DNA of 64,000 bases, taken from assembly GCA_036346205.1 (NCBI GenBank), contig JARFJB010000108.1, forward strand, positions 5,001-69,000, read 5' to 3'. A model generated the notes under the pieces. The model was not told the origin of the DNA. It was given only the letters and a program-made list of their open reading frames with translations, and did not search any database. Every line of letters starts with the position of its first letter. Positions within the stretch are counted from its first letter, which is position 1. This DNA is from Vesta saturnalis (Eukaryota > Arthropoda > Insecta > Coleoptera > Lampyridae). This document shows, piece by piece, positions 21,778-34,205 of the stretch. Made by a program: the position numbers and the translations under genes.

Positions 21778-24450
21778 TAGAGCGCGGATTTTATGCATTA
21801 TAAAATGCCAAAATATGTGCATATATGCACTTAAAAATTGTAAAATATGCAGAAAATATGCATTATTTTTTCGAAATATGCAAAATAAACTACCAATAAG
21901 AAATGTGATTTTTACATCTTTAATAAAAAAAAAATTAATACATATTATGCAAAACACATTTACAAGAAAGTATTTACATAAAAAATTGAAACTATTGGTT
22001 AAAAAATAATACATAATTAACATAATACGTATTAATAATAATATTACCATATGAACAAAAATTATTTAGATAAAGGGTGGCTTTGGAATTCTCAACGTAC
22101 GTTGCGTGATTGATTCAAATCAAAACGGACATTTAATTGACATATTAAACCAACAACAAGCTGAACCTATCAAGACAGTGATTTTGTTTGCCATGGTTAT
22201 AGGTACTTAATACTCCTATGCTTCATTACGTTGATTTGCAAAACAATTTATAATTATATGCTTTTCTATATTTTCTGGTAGAAAATTTTGACGTCTATCA
22301 GAAAGTATATATTTATAGGTGGAAAAACTTCTTTCTACGTCTACAGACGTTATAGGTGCATTTTTTAATGCGGTTAATATGGACAAATCTAATTGTACAT
22401 CCAGATCTTCCCGATTTTCGTCCAGAGTCAAAATTTTGTTAATTTTAGTTAACAGCCGATAACCACTATTTTTTTGTAAAATTGCTTAAATTTATTTGAA
22501 ATAATTTTGCCAGTATTTTTTGAATATTATTTACTAGTTCTATCGATGCGTTAAGTGGCAATTCTTCCGTTTCCAATTTACAAATAGTCCCGCTTACAAA
22601 ATAATAATGTGCTTTTATAAATGCTAATTGATTGCGCAGTTCTGATTTCTTTAAAACCGATTGCGCTTTATTGATATAAGCACTTGAATTATCAGACAAA
22701 TCTAAAATTAATTCCTTAATTTTTTCCAAATTTTCTGCATAAAAAAGAGCAGCATTTAGCCACGTTCCCCAATGCGTAATTACAGGTTCTGGTGGTAGAG
22801 AAATGTTAGGTAGTTTTTCTCTGTATAACTGTTCTCGTGTCGGCGCCTTTACAAACACTTTCTTTACGCTACTTATTAAACTATTTACTAAAGGAAATTC
22901 ATTTCGAATTGCTTCGGCTACTCTATTTATACCATGAGCCAAACATGTTACGTGAATTAAATTTTCGTATAATACCTTCAATTGTTGGCCAGCCTTTACC
23001 ATATATGGCGCGGCATCAGAAAGCATCAAAACAATTTTATCTGTTGGAACAATATCGGGAACAAAAAACTGCATGAAAGTCTCATTTACAAATCTAACTA
23101 TTGTTGCATTATTGGTTTTATCAAGTACTTTACAAGAAATCAAATATGATTTGGCAGGTTGTTCTTCGCTTAAATAACCTAACATTAAATTTGCAACATA
23201 ACGTCCACGACAATCTGTAGTTTCATCTACTATGAAATAAATCTATTTATTTTTAACAATTTCTTTTATATGCAGCATGGTTTCAAGATATACCCCATTA
23301 ACATAATTTTTTCTAAGTGTGCTTTCATCTGGCACTTGCTTGTTACTAATTTTTTCTAAAAAATATCTAAAAGTATGGTTTTGAAGCTTTTTTAAGGGAA
23401 TGTTAGCCTTAACTAGAGCACTGCATAATTCAAAATTGAATTCTTCTTGGTTGTTTCTGTGTTTCTAATTTTCCCTTATGCAGAGCGGTCTCAATGTGTT
23501 GCGTAATTTGGGATTTTCGTTCGCATGCGATCTAAAGCAATATTCCCAATTTAACAATAAATCAAAACATAATTGATTACGTTTCATCGTTGTATTTTAA
23601 ATATTTCCCGCGTTGTCTTATAAAACGATGCATTTAAATACAACGTTTGAATAGAAAACTAATACCTGGTCTGTATTCACTAAGGCCTCGTTCATTGTGG
23701 TCAGTGTTTAAAAATATTTTAAAACAGTATTCTGAATTGTCACTTACCGCTTTTCCACATGCTGTACAAAACACCTTTTCACCGTCCATTCGGAGTGCAA
23801 GGACATTTTTTATCCATACTGGAACTAAATTATTCTTTACTTTTGGCATGTTAAATATAATTCGAAAACTAAATTCTGCAGTCTGCACTGCTGTTCATTT
23901 GCACGTTTTAAAAAGGAATGGGCAATATTATATTATTACTTATTTTAAAATAGGGTTTTTCCACTAAGCAAGGTCATTTGGATGTTAGGGATTAAGTATG
24001 TATATTTTACTCATCAACTCTTTCCATACAAAAATTTAAGAAGCACTCAACAAAAAACCGTATTACCCCTTTGCAATGGAGTATTAGGATTTAGGATAGT
24101 TGTCAACTCAGACAATAATTAAAAGTAAACAACTATCTGCCGATGTTAGACACCACCTTTTAAAGATATTTATTTTAAAAGGATATAAAAATTTCTAACT
24201 TTGAACAATATAATATTTCATAACCTGAGTTTCAACGCAAAAATTGAAAAAAAAATGTTAAACTATGCAAAAAAAGTGCAAAATATGCATAAAACATCAA
24301 AATATGCAGTATTTGACCAAGTATGCAAAATATGCAAAAACTAATTAGTGCCAAATAATTATAATTAATGCGATTTGTATAAAAACCGAAACGCGTGGGT
24401 GGTACTATAAAATATAAGCAATGTGCAGTTTGCATAAAATCCGCTCTCTA
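21778..24450 (-). mobile_element. hAT transposon inside element A
   Basis: 2,673 bp with ends TAGAGCGCGGATTTTATGCA and, at the right in reverse, TAGAGAGCGGATTTTATGCA (19 of 20 bases alike), flanked by a perfect 8-bp duplication. Both subterminal regions carry repeated AATATGCA-type motifs (about 21795-21890 and 24255-24345), the kind of clustered site bound by hAT transposases. The single gene on the minus strand is broken. Confidence 0.92.
22216..23888 (-). pseudogene. hAT transposase, broken
   Basis: Three recognisable pieces in element order. 23888-23634 is a BED-finger-like N terminus (M-P-K-V-K-N-N-L start, then F-C-T-A-C-G-K). 23185-22466 is the middle of the RNase H-like domain, with L-M-L-S-D-A-A-P-Y-M and H-V-T-C-L-A-H-G. 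22431-22216 is the C-terminal dimerisation block (A-P-I-T-S-V-D-V-E-R-S-F-S, then I-L-S-D-R-R-Q-N-F). Between 23185 and 23640 the sequence still looks coding but is interrupted by several stops and frame changes. The pattern resembles the insect hAT group related to CGG-repeat-binding-protein-like ORFs. It cannot make an active enzyme. Confidence 0.82.
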
Positions 24451-24458
24451 ATTATAAC
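24451..24458. repeat. hAT target-site duplication, right
   Basis: ATTATAAC immediately after the right inverted repeat; matches 21770-21777. Confidence 0.9.
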
Positions 24459-24765
24459 TGATTTTGTTTAATTTTTCTAACCAATAAAATTGAAAAACTT
24501 TCGATGGCATTCTTCTCTAATTTTGTTTTATAAAACACGTATGTATTCAGAAAAAAATAGGCAATGCAAAAATGTAAAAATATATATACAGTGTGATTTA
24601 AAAAAATAAAATTATGTGCGCTTCTGGTCAAACTGGAAGCTTAAAAAATTATCTAAACCAAGCACTTAATAGAGTATTTGTAAATGAATAAAAAACTATT
24701 TAAACACTTTCTTGTGAAACGCAATACAAAGGAGTTATTGAGTGCGTCCGATTATATTGAACGCA

Positions 24766-24873
<108 letters not shown>

Positions 24874-25609
24874 TCCACAAACTCTTTTCATAAAAGAAAA
24901 CTGCAGATTCTAGAGCTGATTTTATGTCGATTTAACGTAAATTACCTTAATACAAAAATGCTTCCCCAGAGAGCTGGAGCTCTTGGAAGATGGCGCCCTA
25001 ACTTCGGTTAATTCAAATATCTTCAAAATGGTTTCCCTTTATATTGCCCAATCATATGGTGTGAATATGATTTTTTAGTTGTACCCATAAGCGGCTCGTT
25101 TGGGCGGGGCATTGGACATTGCTATTCATAAGTTTTTTGTTTTTCAAAATTTTAACAAAGTTTCATGTGTTAATCATACTTTTATAACATTAACTAACGA
25201 ATTCATTTACATATATGAATGATGGCTATGGAAAATAACAAAATAACCATTGCGTGAACGTCAAACTGCTCTCATGTCATAAATTAATTTTGCTTTAGAA
25301 CGTAAGAAATAAAGTCGGGTAAAAAATAATCGTTTTTAATACAAAAAAATTTAGCTGGCACACTTAATAATAAAAAAAATTCAAAATGACTGCTGAAAGC
25401 ATGAAACACAAAACTGAATCTACGAAATATGCTCCACATGACGACCATCCGTTTCTATGCACAAATTTATTCGTTTATGTAAAGATTGCCGAATTTTTGC
25501 AAAAATTCCCCTATCGTTCCTAAATTCGTCGTAGGCATCCTAAATTCTTCTCCAAAGCTGATCGCGTGATTCTATTGGTTGGGAATAAACCATTGATTTT
25601 AGATATACC

Positions 25610-26690
25610 CAAATTCAAAAATCGCAAGGATTTAAATCTGGAGACCTTGCTGGCCCAGCAACCGGACCGCCTCTTGCTACCAATCGCTGTCGGTAATTGA
25701 ATCTAAAAAAGTACGAACAGTTCTGTTATAGTGAGCCGGACAACCATCATGTAAAAACCACAAGTTCCGCCGAATATTCAAATTAATATCATCTAATTAA
25801 TCTCGTAAAGTATTTTGTAGAAAGTTGAGATATTCTTCGCCGTTTAAACGATTAGGCAATTCTACAGGTCCAAGAAAACTATCACCAAGGACACCTATCC
25901 ATACATTAATGCTAAACCATTCCTGATGTTTACTTCCTCTTATCGTATGAGGGTTTTCATCAACATAGGAGTAATAGTGTGCATTGTGCATATTAAACAT
26001 TCCATGTTTTCTAAAAGCGGCTTCATCACAAAACAAAATGTTAGAAAAAAAATCTTGGTGTTGATTCTCTTGATTTTGCATGCCATTGGAAAAATCAACA
26101 GGAGCAGTAAAATAACCTGCTTGCAAGCCCTGGACTTTATTGAAATGAAAAGGATACAAACCTTCCTTATGTAGAATGTCCACACAGAAGATTTTGATAC
26201 ATTGGGATACATTGCAGCCAACCTTCTTACGCTTCTTTCGGGATTAAATAAAAGTGAAAAGTTCAAATCGATTTATTTCGAAAACGGTGTATCGTAGCGA
26301 CTAGCGAATATCATTCTTTTATGAAAAACCCAAATTTTCTTAAATTTTATGTTAAAATCGCGAAATTTTGAAAAACATAAAACTTATGAATAACAATGTC
26401 CAATGCCCCACCCAAACGAGCCGCTTATGAGTACTTTAAAATATCATGCTGATATTCTGTCATTACATTAGCATGTCTTCCAGTTTCATTATTTTTGGGA
26501 ATTACCGATCCTGTTTCCCTAATTCTTTGATGAAGGAGTGTAAATGATTTAGGAGCAGGACCTAGAAATTTATCTGCACATCTACGTGCTGCTGCCCGAG
26601 CACTGCGTTAAATTTCGCCGTACACTAAATGCATATCGGTATATTCCTCGTTACTAAACGAAAACGTTCTAACAATAATCAACTTTTTGT
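25610..26690 (-). pseudogene. Element B transposase, interrupted
   Basis: The N-terminal helix-turn-helix part lies at about 26690-26440 (F-S-N-E-E-Y-T-D-M, A-R-A-A-A-R-R, then R-I-R-E-T-G-S-V-I-P-K). It is followed by an insertion, and then the second helix-turn-helix (S-V-R-R-L-A-A-M-Y-P-N-V-S-K-S-S-V-W) and catalytic part at about 26235-25610. The first Asp is in F-C-D-E-A-A-F, the second in F-L-H-D-G-C-P-A-H-Y, and the third lies in a frameshifted S-P-D-L-N-P-C-D block. Besides the insertion there are a stop in the N-terminal part and frameshifts near the end. It belongs to the same broad group as the intact enzyme of element A but to a different subfamily. Confidence 0.8.
26247..26435 (-). 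repeat. Extra copy of element B's terminal repeat inside its transposase
   Basis: About 185 bp match the right end of element B (26880-27058) in the same orientation, including ATTTATTTCGAAAACGGTG and GTCCAATGCC..AACGAGCCGCTTATGAGTAC. It lies between the two helix-turn-helix regions and breaks the gene. The outermost part of the element end beyond GAGCCGCTTATGAGTAC is absent. Confidence 0.82.
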
Positions 26691-27192
26691 ATTTATGGTA
26701 ATGTAACTAAACAATAAAAAATCTTTCATTTAAAACTTATTTGACATTTTAACCTCAACTAGTATCTGTAATAGTAGCTATTTTGACGTTCACGCAATCG
26801 TTATTTTGTTTATTTTCCATAGCCATCTTTCATAATTGTAAATGAATTCGTTAGCTAGCTTTATGAAACTATGATTAACACATGAAAAGTTCAAATCGAT
26901 TTATTTCGAAAACGGTGCGTCGTAGCGACTGTTGACAAGAGTATCATTCTTTTATAAAAAAATCGAAATTTTTAAAAATTTATGTTAGAATTGAGAAATT
27001 TTGGAAAACAAAAAACTTATGAATAACAATGTCCAATGCCCAAACGAGCCGCTTATGAGTACAACTAAAAAATCATATTCACGCCATACGATTGGGCATA
27101 TTCCACTTTTGTATTAAGGTCATTTACGTTAAATCGACATAAAATCAGCTCTAAAATCTGCAGTTTTCTTTTCTGAAATGAGTTTGTGGGCA

Positions 27193-28037
<845 letters not shown>

Positions 28038-28885
28038 TAAACAATGGAACCACTTCTGAAAAATAAATCGATGCGTTTTTGTTGAGGGACGAGGAATTCA
28101 CCTTATCACTTACCACAAAAGCAGAGCCTACACCATCACTTGCTTTTGGACCCGTCCGTATGAATAATTTTGTCTCAGTTCTTTTTATTTATCGTTTCTA
28201 AGAATTTGTGTCGCCATTAATGGTTAGATGTTTCATTTTTTAGATTTTCAGTAAGATCAAAATCTATTTCGATTTCACTCAACTTCCAAGGAGGAAATTC
28301 AGAAAGGCTTATACTCACTATCTCTGGTGAAAGATGTTCTTCGGAGATCAAAAAGTTCCTAAATCTTCCGAACGCGGATCGCTCCGATACAGCTTCTCCA
28401 ATGGTAAGTTGGTTACGAGGGTGGCTTTTGTTGCTTATTAGTTTGGCCATGCATTTGGTGAGTTGACGGAGGACTGCAATTTGCACTGGATTTCACGAAC
28501 GGTTTTACCACGGCACAATAAGGTAAGATCGTCGACATCAGGCTTAAGCTGTTTGGCAATTTCATTAATTGCCAAAGCAAACAGAGTGCAAATGAGCATT
28601 GAACCTTGGGGTACTCCATTTTCTAAAAATCTGGACGACGGTAGGACATTACCAGCACGAACATGGAATAAACGATTAGATAAAACTTAGGTAAGTTACC
28701 AAGTAGACCGTATTTATGCATTTTTCCAGTATTCCGTACCTCCAGGTCATGTCGTACGCACCTTTCGGGTCAAAAAATATTGCGGCAAGATGCTCTCTTT
28801 TCTTCAATATCCAAATCCAAATAAGCAAGATGATCGGTTGTTGATCTATATCGAGGGAATCCTGTCTGCTGCTGCACTAGGAAGT
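28038..28885 (-). pseudogene. LINE-3 fragment: I-type RT and RNase H
   Basis: In element order: an RT region near 28880-28740 with R-S-T-T-D-H-L and F-D-P-K-G-A-Y-D-M-T-W-R-Y-G (motif A); motif B G-V-P-Q-G-S near 28615; a D-V-D-D in the motif C position near 28540; then, after a large loss, a linker (28486-28217); and the start of an RNase H near 28150, where the usual T-D-G-S-K is changed to R-T-G-P-K. Several frameshifts are present. The 5' portion ends abruptly where the poly-A tail of LINE-2 begins. Confidence 0.78.
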
Positions 28886-28985
28886 TGTTTATTATTATTT
28901 TTTTTTTAGTTGTTACGGTTAAACTACTATGGTTATCAGCCGTATTTCAATCAATACATAATTCCATATGTATATACTTCTATTT

Positions 28986-30238
28986 TCATATTTTTGAGTA
29001 CAAGCCTGTTTCCTTTAAGTATCCTATAAGGTATAGAATCATGTTCTTATCACTTGCGAGCAATTTATCTATAGTATCCGGAAGATTGAATTTTCTTCTA
29101 GCGTGGAGGTATACAGGACACGTTAGTAAGATATGTGTGACATTTAGTTCGATTTTACACGTGTCACAATGTGGTTTAGGGATCATGTCATTAGGTGGAG
29201 GTTGCTGATGTTAATGTGCCCAATTCTTGATCTACATACAAAGACTTGGTCACGCCTTCTCATATATTTGGGACACAACCACCTTTCGAATTTTGGTTTG
29301 ACCTCTTTCAAATGGCTGTTTGTATTTTTCCACTCCATACACCAGTGTTCCAGTATACCATCTTTATAGATTTGTTTGGCGTCTTGTAAGCGAAACGGTG
29401 AGCTACCTACATCCTTGATTTCCGCTGCGGCCTTGGCTAGTTTGTCGACCTCGTAGTTTCCTATAATTCCCGCGTGACCAGAGATCCAGGCTATCATTAC
29501 GTGAACTTGGCTCGTCCGTAAATAGTGAACGTGTGCTCTGATTTCCTGTACTAGCCCATCTTCGCTGAAGTCTTTACTTAGAGCTTCAACAGCGCTGCGA
29601 GAGTCGGTACAAACGATATATTGGTCGTAATAATAGTTTTCCACGAAAAGCAAGGCATGTTTTGTCGCAATTAATTCCGCGGTAAATACGCTTACCCTAG
29701 TATGGAGTGACAAAAGGTGGTGAATGCCGTCACACGCAAAGGCGCAACCGACACCGTTGGGAGACTTAGAGCCGTCGGTATGGATAAATCGGTGCCCTTG
29801 GTAAGTATTCCGTAGCTCATAGTACATTTGTTGGTACTGTACATTGGACGTTTCAGTTTTTTTGGAGGTTCCTAGGGGCGTATCGAATTTCGGACGTCTA
29901 CTGTAGCAAGGCGGGACTTCGTACAGTTGGCTCCGCATGACGGATATCACAGGTAAGTTGTAATTATCTAATATTTCCTTCCACGGACGGTGCAAGGGCG
30001 AGTAGTTGTGGGCCTGTTACTAAACACACTGACATTGTAGTCTAGCATCAACGCATAATTGGGGTGATAAGGATCTGGTAAAATTCTGGTGTAATAATTC
30101 ATTACAAGTCTTTTGAAGCGATACGATAGCGGTTCTAAGCCAACTTCCCAGAAGACAGAATATCTGGGACTTGTGAGGAACGCACCTAGGGCTAACTTCA
30201 GCGCTGTATAATGTAGATATTCGAGCGGGGCTAGTCAT
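28986..30238 (-). pseudogene. LINE-2 ORF2, RNase H and C-terminal region
   Basis: The frame 29995-29183 shows F-I-H-T-D-G-S-K-S-P-N-G-V-G (first Asp), F-T-A-E-L-I-A-T-K-H-A (Glu), V-C-T-D-S-R-S-A-V (next Asp) and W-I-S-G-H-A-G-I-I-G-N (His block), so the RNase H active-site residues are all present. The frame 29186-28986 then gives the C-terminal C-x2-C..H-x4-C motif (H-C-D-T-C..T-H-I-L-L-T-C-P). The stretch 30238-29996 is the RT-RNase H connection in a shifted frame. Confidence 0.85.
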
Positions 30239-30642
30239 GACTTCCTGGTTGAAGAATAAACGACTGAACCGTAATCGATTTTCGAGAGTATAGTGCTACG
30301 ATACATCGTAAGTAGGATGTTCTTGTCGATTCCCCAATTTATGCTTGAAATACACCTCATGATGTTAAGTACTTTCTTACACCGTGTTGCCCAGACCTCT
30401 ATATGCTTCTTCCACGACAATTTTTTGTCCAGAACAATACCTAGAAATCTGTATTCCTGGACTAAGTAAACAGGGACTCCTTCCATTCGAAGGAAAGGAC
30501 CATCGTGGCATGACCTCAGTCGGCCGAAGTGAACAGCAACCGTCTTCGAGGCAGAAAAGTGAAACCCGATGTTAGTTGCGGTTTCCGTCAAGCGATCTAT
30601 GGAGGCCTGGTGTACCTTGTTTATTTCAGCCATCGACTGCGA

Positions 30643-30701
<59 letters not shown>

Positions 30702-31154
30702 TCGACAACGTAACGCTTAGAGCGGATCCTTAGAGTATACCATTCTCTACGACGTACGAGCACCCGTATTTTGCGGTGTGATAAAAAAACTGCCGACCAA
30801 TTTAGTAATCTTCCCTTTTATTCCCCATTCTGCCATTATTTTGACAATGTTATAACGCCATGTCATATCTTAGGCCTTTTCGATGTCGAAGAATACAGCC
30901 ACGACATGTTCTCGTTTGGAGAACCTTTTCTGTATGGTGTTTTCCAGAGTTACCAAATTGTCGAGTGTCGAGCGATTCTTTCTAAAACCGAACTGAAACG
31001 GGGACAACAAGTTTCGGTTTTCAAGGTGCCACGTTAGCCTATAATTTACCTTTCTTTCCAGGGCTTTGCCCATTGAAGAAGTAAGCGATATGGGTCGATA
31101 ATTCTCGGGAACATCGGGCAACTTCTGCGACTTCAAGATGGGGACAACTTCCAA
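30235..31154 (-). pseudogene. LINE-2 ORF2, reverse transcriptase with the catalytic core lost
   Basis: The frame 31154-30870 carries Y-R-P-I-S-L-T-S-S-M-G-K, F-G-F-R-K-N-R-S-T and motif A F-F-D-I-E-K-A. The frame 30640-30235 resumes at the thumb (F-S-A-S-K-T-V, L-S-K-I-D-Y-G-S-V-V-Y-S-S). Motif B and the Y-x-D-D motif, which should lie between, are gone; a short frameshifted piece and then a TA tract occupy the place. Confidence 0.85.
30648..30699. repeat. (TA)n inside LINE-2
   Basis: 52 bp of TA exactly where the RT core has been lost. Confidence 0.92.
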
Positions 31155-31325
31155 TACTCCAGGTAGTTACCATCATCCCAGAGCTTATTGTATATATCGA
31201 GAATCTGCAATTTTCCTTCGAGAGGGAGACGTTTAATCATATCGTACGCAATATCGTCGCGTCCAGGGGACGAATTCCCACACTTTGACAGAGCGTATTC
31301 TACCTCCTGAATAGAAAATGGTAAA

Positions 31326-32575
31326 TTATATGTCGTTTCTAATAGGCACCTCGAGTGAACGTTTCTTATTTTTAAATGCGGTGTTATAATTATTGGTACT
31401 ACTATCGCTTGAGTAATGTTGTGCCATAATTTCCGTCATCTCCGTTGGATCGGTTGTGGAAGTTTGATCTTTCGTTAGGATAACGGGAGTAGAGGAGTAC
31501 GTTCGTCCATATATATTTTTGATCTTTTTCCACATCTCGATTATGGGCGTGGTAGATGTCCGAGTTGAAACATACCCCTTCCAGCTATCAGTTTTGCGGT
31601 GAGTATAAAACGCCGTGCTTTAGCTCGGCACCGTTTATAACGGATACAATTTTCGACTGTCGGATTACGCCTAAAATACTTAAATGCCCTTTTCTTATCC
31701 TTAACAGCCTCGGCTACCTCGTTGTTCCACCATGGAACAATTTTTGTTTTTATTCTAGGGGAAGTTCGGGGGATATTTTTCTCTGCCGTTTGATAAGTTA
31801 AGGCTATAAATTCCGGCATAATTCCTAGAGGCTAGGAGTATAGAGAAGTACGCCGTAAATTCGTCCCAGTTGGCTTTTTCCGTAATCTAACGTGTAGGAA
31901 AGTCTGCTGTTGCCATACTTTCGTGAAAGCAAACTTAAATCGCTATATGGTCGGACATGCCGCCATCGGGCGAGACCGACCATCTCAATAAAGGTGCTAA
32001 CGCAGGAATGCAAAGCGTTAAGTCGTTGGCTGAGAATAAGTTGGATCGAAAATTGACCTATGTCGGTTCTCCACTATTCATCAAGATCAAATCGTTGCTA
32101 TCGATCAAATCTTCAATTATTCTGCCAGCAGCATCTACACCCTGAGATCCGCATATAGTATTGTAGGCGTTAAAGTCGCCCAAAATCATAAAGGGTGTAG
32201 GCAACCGATCTATGACGTTTTAAATCTGGTTGGATGTCCAATTGTGATTCGGAAAAAGTACAGGTTACACATAGTCATTTTCCGGGGATAACAAGTTTGA
32301 ATAGCTACCACTTGCAGTTGAGAGTTAATGGGTATCTCGACGACAGGCACTCCTTCTCGAAAATAAATGGCAACTCCACCGGAAGCTCGATTTGTAACTG
32401 GGCCGTCCTATCTAAAACAACTGTATCCGCGTAATTCAAACTTTTTATTTGGTAGAAATTTCGTTTCTTGTAAACAGAGGCAATATGACGAGCTGTCTAC
32501 AATAAATTCTCTGGATAATGAGCGATTAAGCCGTTACCATTAACCTGCACTATAGTGTTGTAAGAAGCCATTGTA
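31326..32575 (-). pseudogene. LINE-2 ORF2, endonuclease and linker remnants
   Basis: The frames 31819-31541 (V-P-W-W-N-N-E-V-A-E-A-V, then R-R-N-P-T-V-E-N) and 31535-31326 (M-W-K-K-I-K-N-I-Y-G) are the linker between endonuclease and RT, as in LINE-1. Upstream, 31825-32575 holds the APE endonuclease in scraps: a C-L-Q-E-T block near 32475 and a P-F-M-I-L-G-D-F-N-A-Y-N equivalent near 32170-32205. Many stops and small deletions. Confidence 0.72.
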
Positions 32576-32619
32576 ATGGGTTTGTATTATAGATAATTGT
32601 CGCAGACAGATTAATCCAG

Positions 32620-32745
32620 AAATAATTTAAATATCTAATTTGAAAAATAAATAAATAGATAATAAATAGACAGACAAACAAATAGAGAAATAAGTAGACG
32701 AACAAATAAATCAGCAAATAAATAAATACTAAAAATGACTAGATT
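32620..32745. repeat. AAATAAATA-type low-complexity spacer between LINE ORFs
   Basis: Irregular repeats of AAATAAATAGA-like units. A shorter version lies at the same place in LINE-1 (about 4785-4860), so it seems to be a property of this LINE family. Confidence 0.65.
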
Positions 32746-33124
32746 AATATCACACCACAGACTAAATAATATAGTAAATATCACAGTAATTATCACAGTA
32801 AGTATCCCAATAGTGTGGATATATCTTACACATAATCCTGTCTACTTCCACGGAGTTTACCTTTAGACCACTCCTTTTTCTTCTTTTTCGTTTCCTCTAG
32901 TAACGTCTCATCTATGGATTCCAGGGTGTAATTTTTGGAATTCGAAATAGAGGCAAGAGATATATCTCGTTTGCGTTTTTCGTTGCTGATCTCCGTTTCC
33001 ATATTGGATGGAGACCGAGCAGACAGTGCTTGTAACGCAGATTGAATAAATTGCTGTTTTTCTTCTTCTATGGAGACCTTTCCTTTGGTTGTTGGAACTT
33101 GGTGTAGTTCTGAAGTGGAAGGGG

Positions 33125-33823
33125 TTATGTTTTTAATGCCTCTACCAAAGGGGGAATGAGTTCCTGTATTAGTTGTTTAGTCTCGTAAGCTGGTTTAGCT
33201 TTGGCTGTAGCTTGGGAGTATGAGACTCCGTGATCAGGTGTATTTATAACAATTTTCTTTTTAGCCTCAGTATGACTTTCTTTCATCTTAATTTCTTGTA
33301 TAGTCTGCTCTTGTTTGTACACTGGGCATCCAGTAAAACGGGCTGAGTGATTACCACCGCAGTTAACATATTCGATTGGTTTATCGCATGGTCTCCCTTC
33401 GTGTTTAGCTTTTCCGCATATACACACTTCATCATTTTTACAGCTCATTATGGTATTTCCAAACCGTTGATCGATTTAGGAAGATTTAATTTATTAAATG
33501 TAAGAATGTGAGTTCCAGTTTCGATAGCTACTTCTTTTCTCCGTACAATAATACGTCGTACATTAACAAAACCTTGCGATTTCAATTCTTCAGTAACTTC
33601 CTCTACAGTGCAATTCAAAAAAACTCAAGAGACCATTGGCTTGCCCTTTAGAAACCGTTTCAACCAACACACCATCCTTTGTTTTTTTCAGCATATTTAT
33701 TTTTCCGATTAATCCATCCAGCGTTTTCCATATAACAAAAGGGCTCACTTTTTCGAAGTCACCTTCTAACTGTTTGACGATCAAGAACCGGGGGACTGGT
33801 CCCTCCTTTCCTTGACTCGTCAT
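33125..33823 (-). pseudogene. LINE-2 ORF1 remnant
   Basis: The piece 33823-33590 begins M-T-S-Q-G-K-E and reads P-R-F-L-I-V-K-Q-L-E-G-D-F, closely matching residues 112-123 of the intact ORF1 of LINE-1. The piece 33448-33125 has two zinc-knuckle-like motifs (C-I-C-G-K-x2-H-x4-C and C-G-G-N-H..C), one Cys being replaced. About 140 bp between them are frameshifted and one knuckle is lost. Confidence 0.8.
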
Positions 33824-34205
33824 TTGTATCTGCTATGTAAGTCGCACATCCTTGTCCATGTTTAAAGAGCTGGACGACTCTTTATTTAAAATTTCTTGTT
33901 TGGTTTACTCATATGAAGTCCCACGAGAACCTAGGAAATAAAAGTCACTCGCAGCAGAGCCTGTTTACAACGAGAAGGCTAAATACAGCCGGAGGTCGCC
34001 TGATATCCGGAGGATACCGTTCGAGACTAGCTAACGAATAGCCATTCATCCCTCGTATTACACCTTGGATTACGCTTTTGTTAACGGGGCCAGGTCCCCA
34101 AGACAAGAAACAAATGACAGGACCAAGACAACCATAGAAACGAAGGCAAACGAAATGCGACCTGCTTTAGCGTTACCCGGGGAGTACCAGGTGGAGGTGC
34201 TGGTT

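Larger units (their letters stand above)
28886..34205 (-). mobile_element. LINE-2 copy: I-type non-LTR retrotransposon, badly damaged
   Basis: A minus-strand element of about 5.3 kb with the same layout as the LINE at 1-6.6 kb. It has a T-rich run at 28890-28915 (its poly-A tail), ORF2 pieces from 28986 to about 32575, an AAATAAATA-rich spacer (about 32620-32740), ORF1 pieces (33125-33823) and a GC-richer 5' region up to about 34205. The 3' UTR shares an AGTAGTTTAACC-type block with LINE-1. It abuts LINE-3 on one side and the tail of LINE-4 on the other. Confidence 0.82.
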
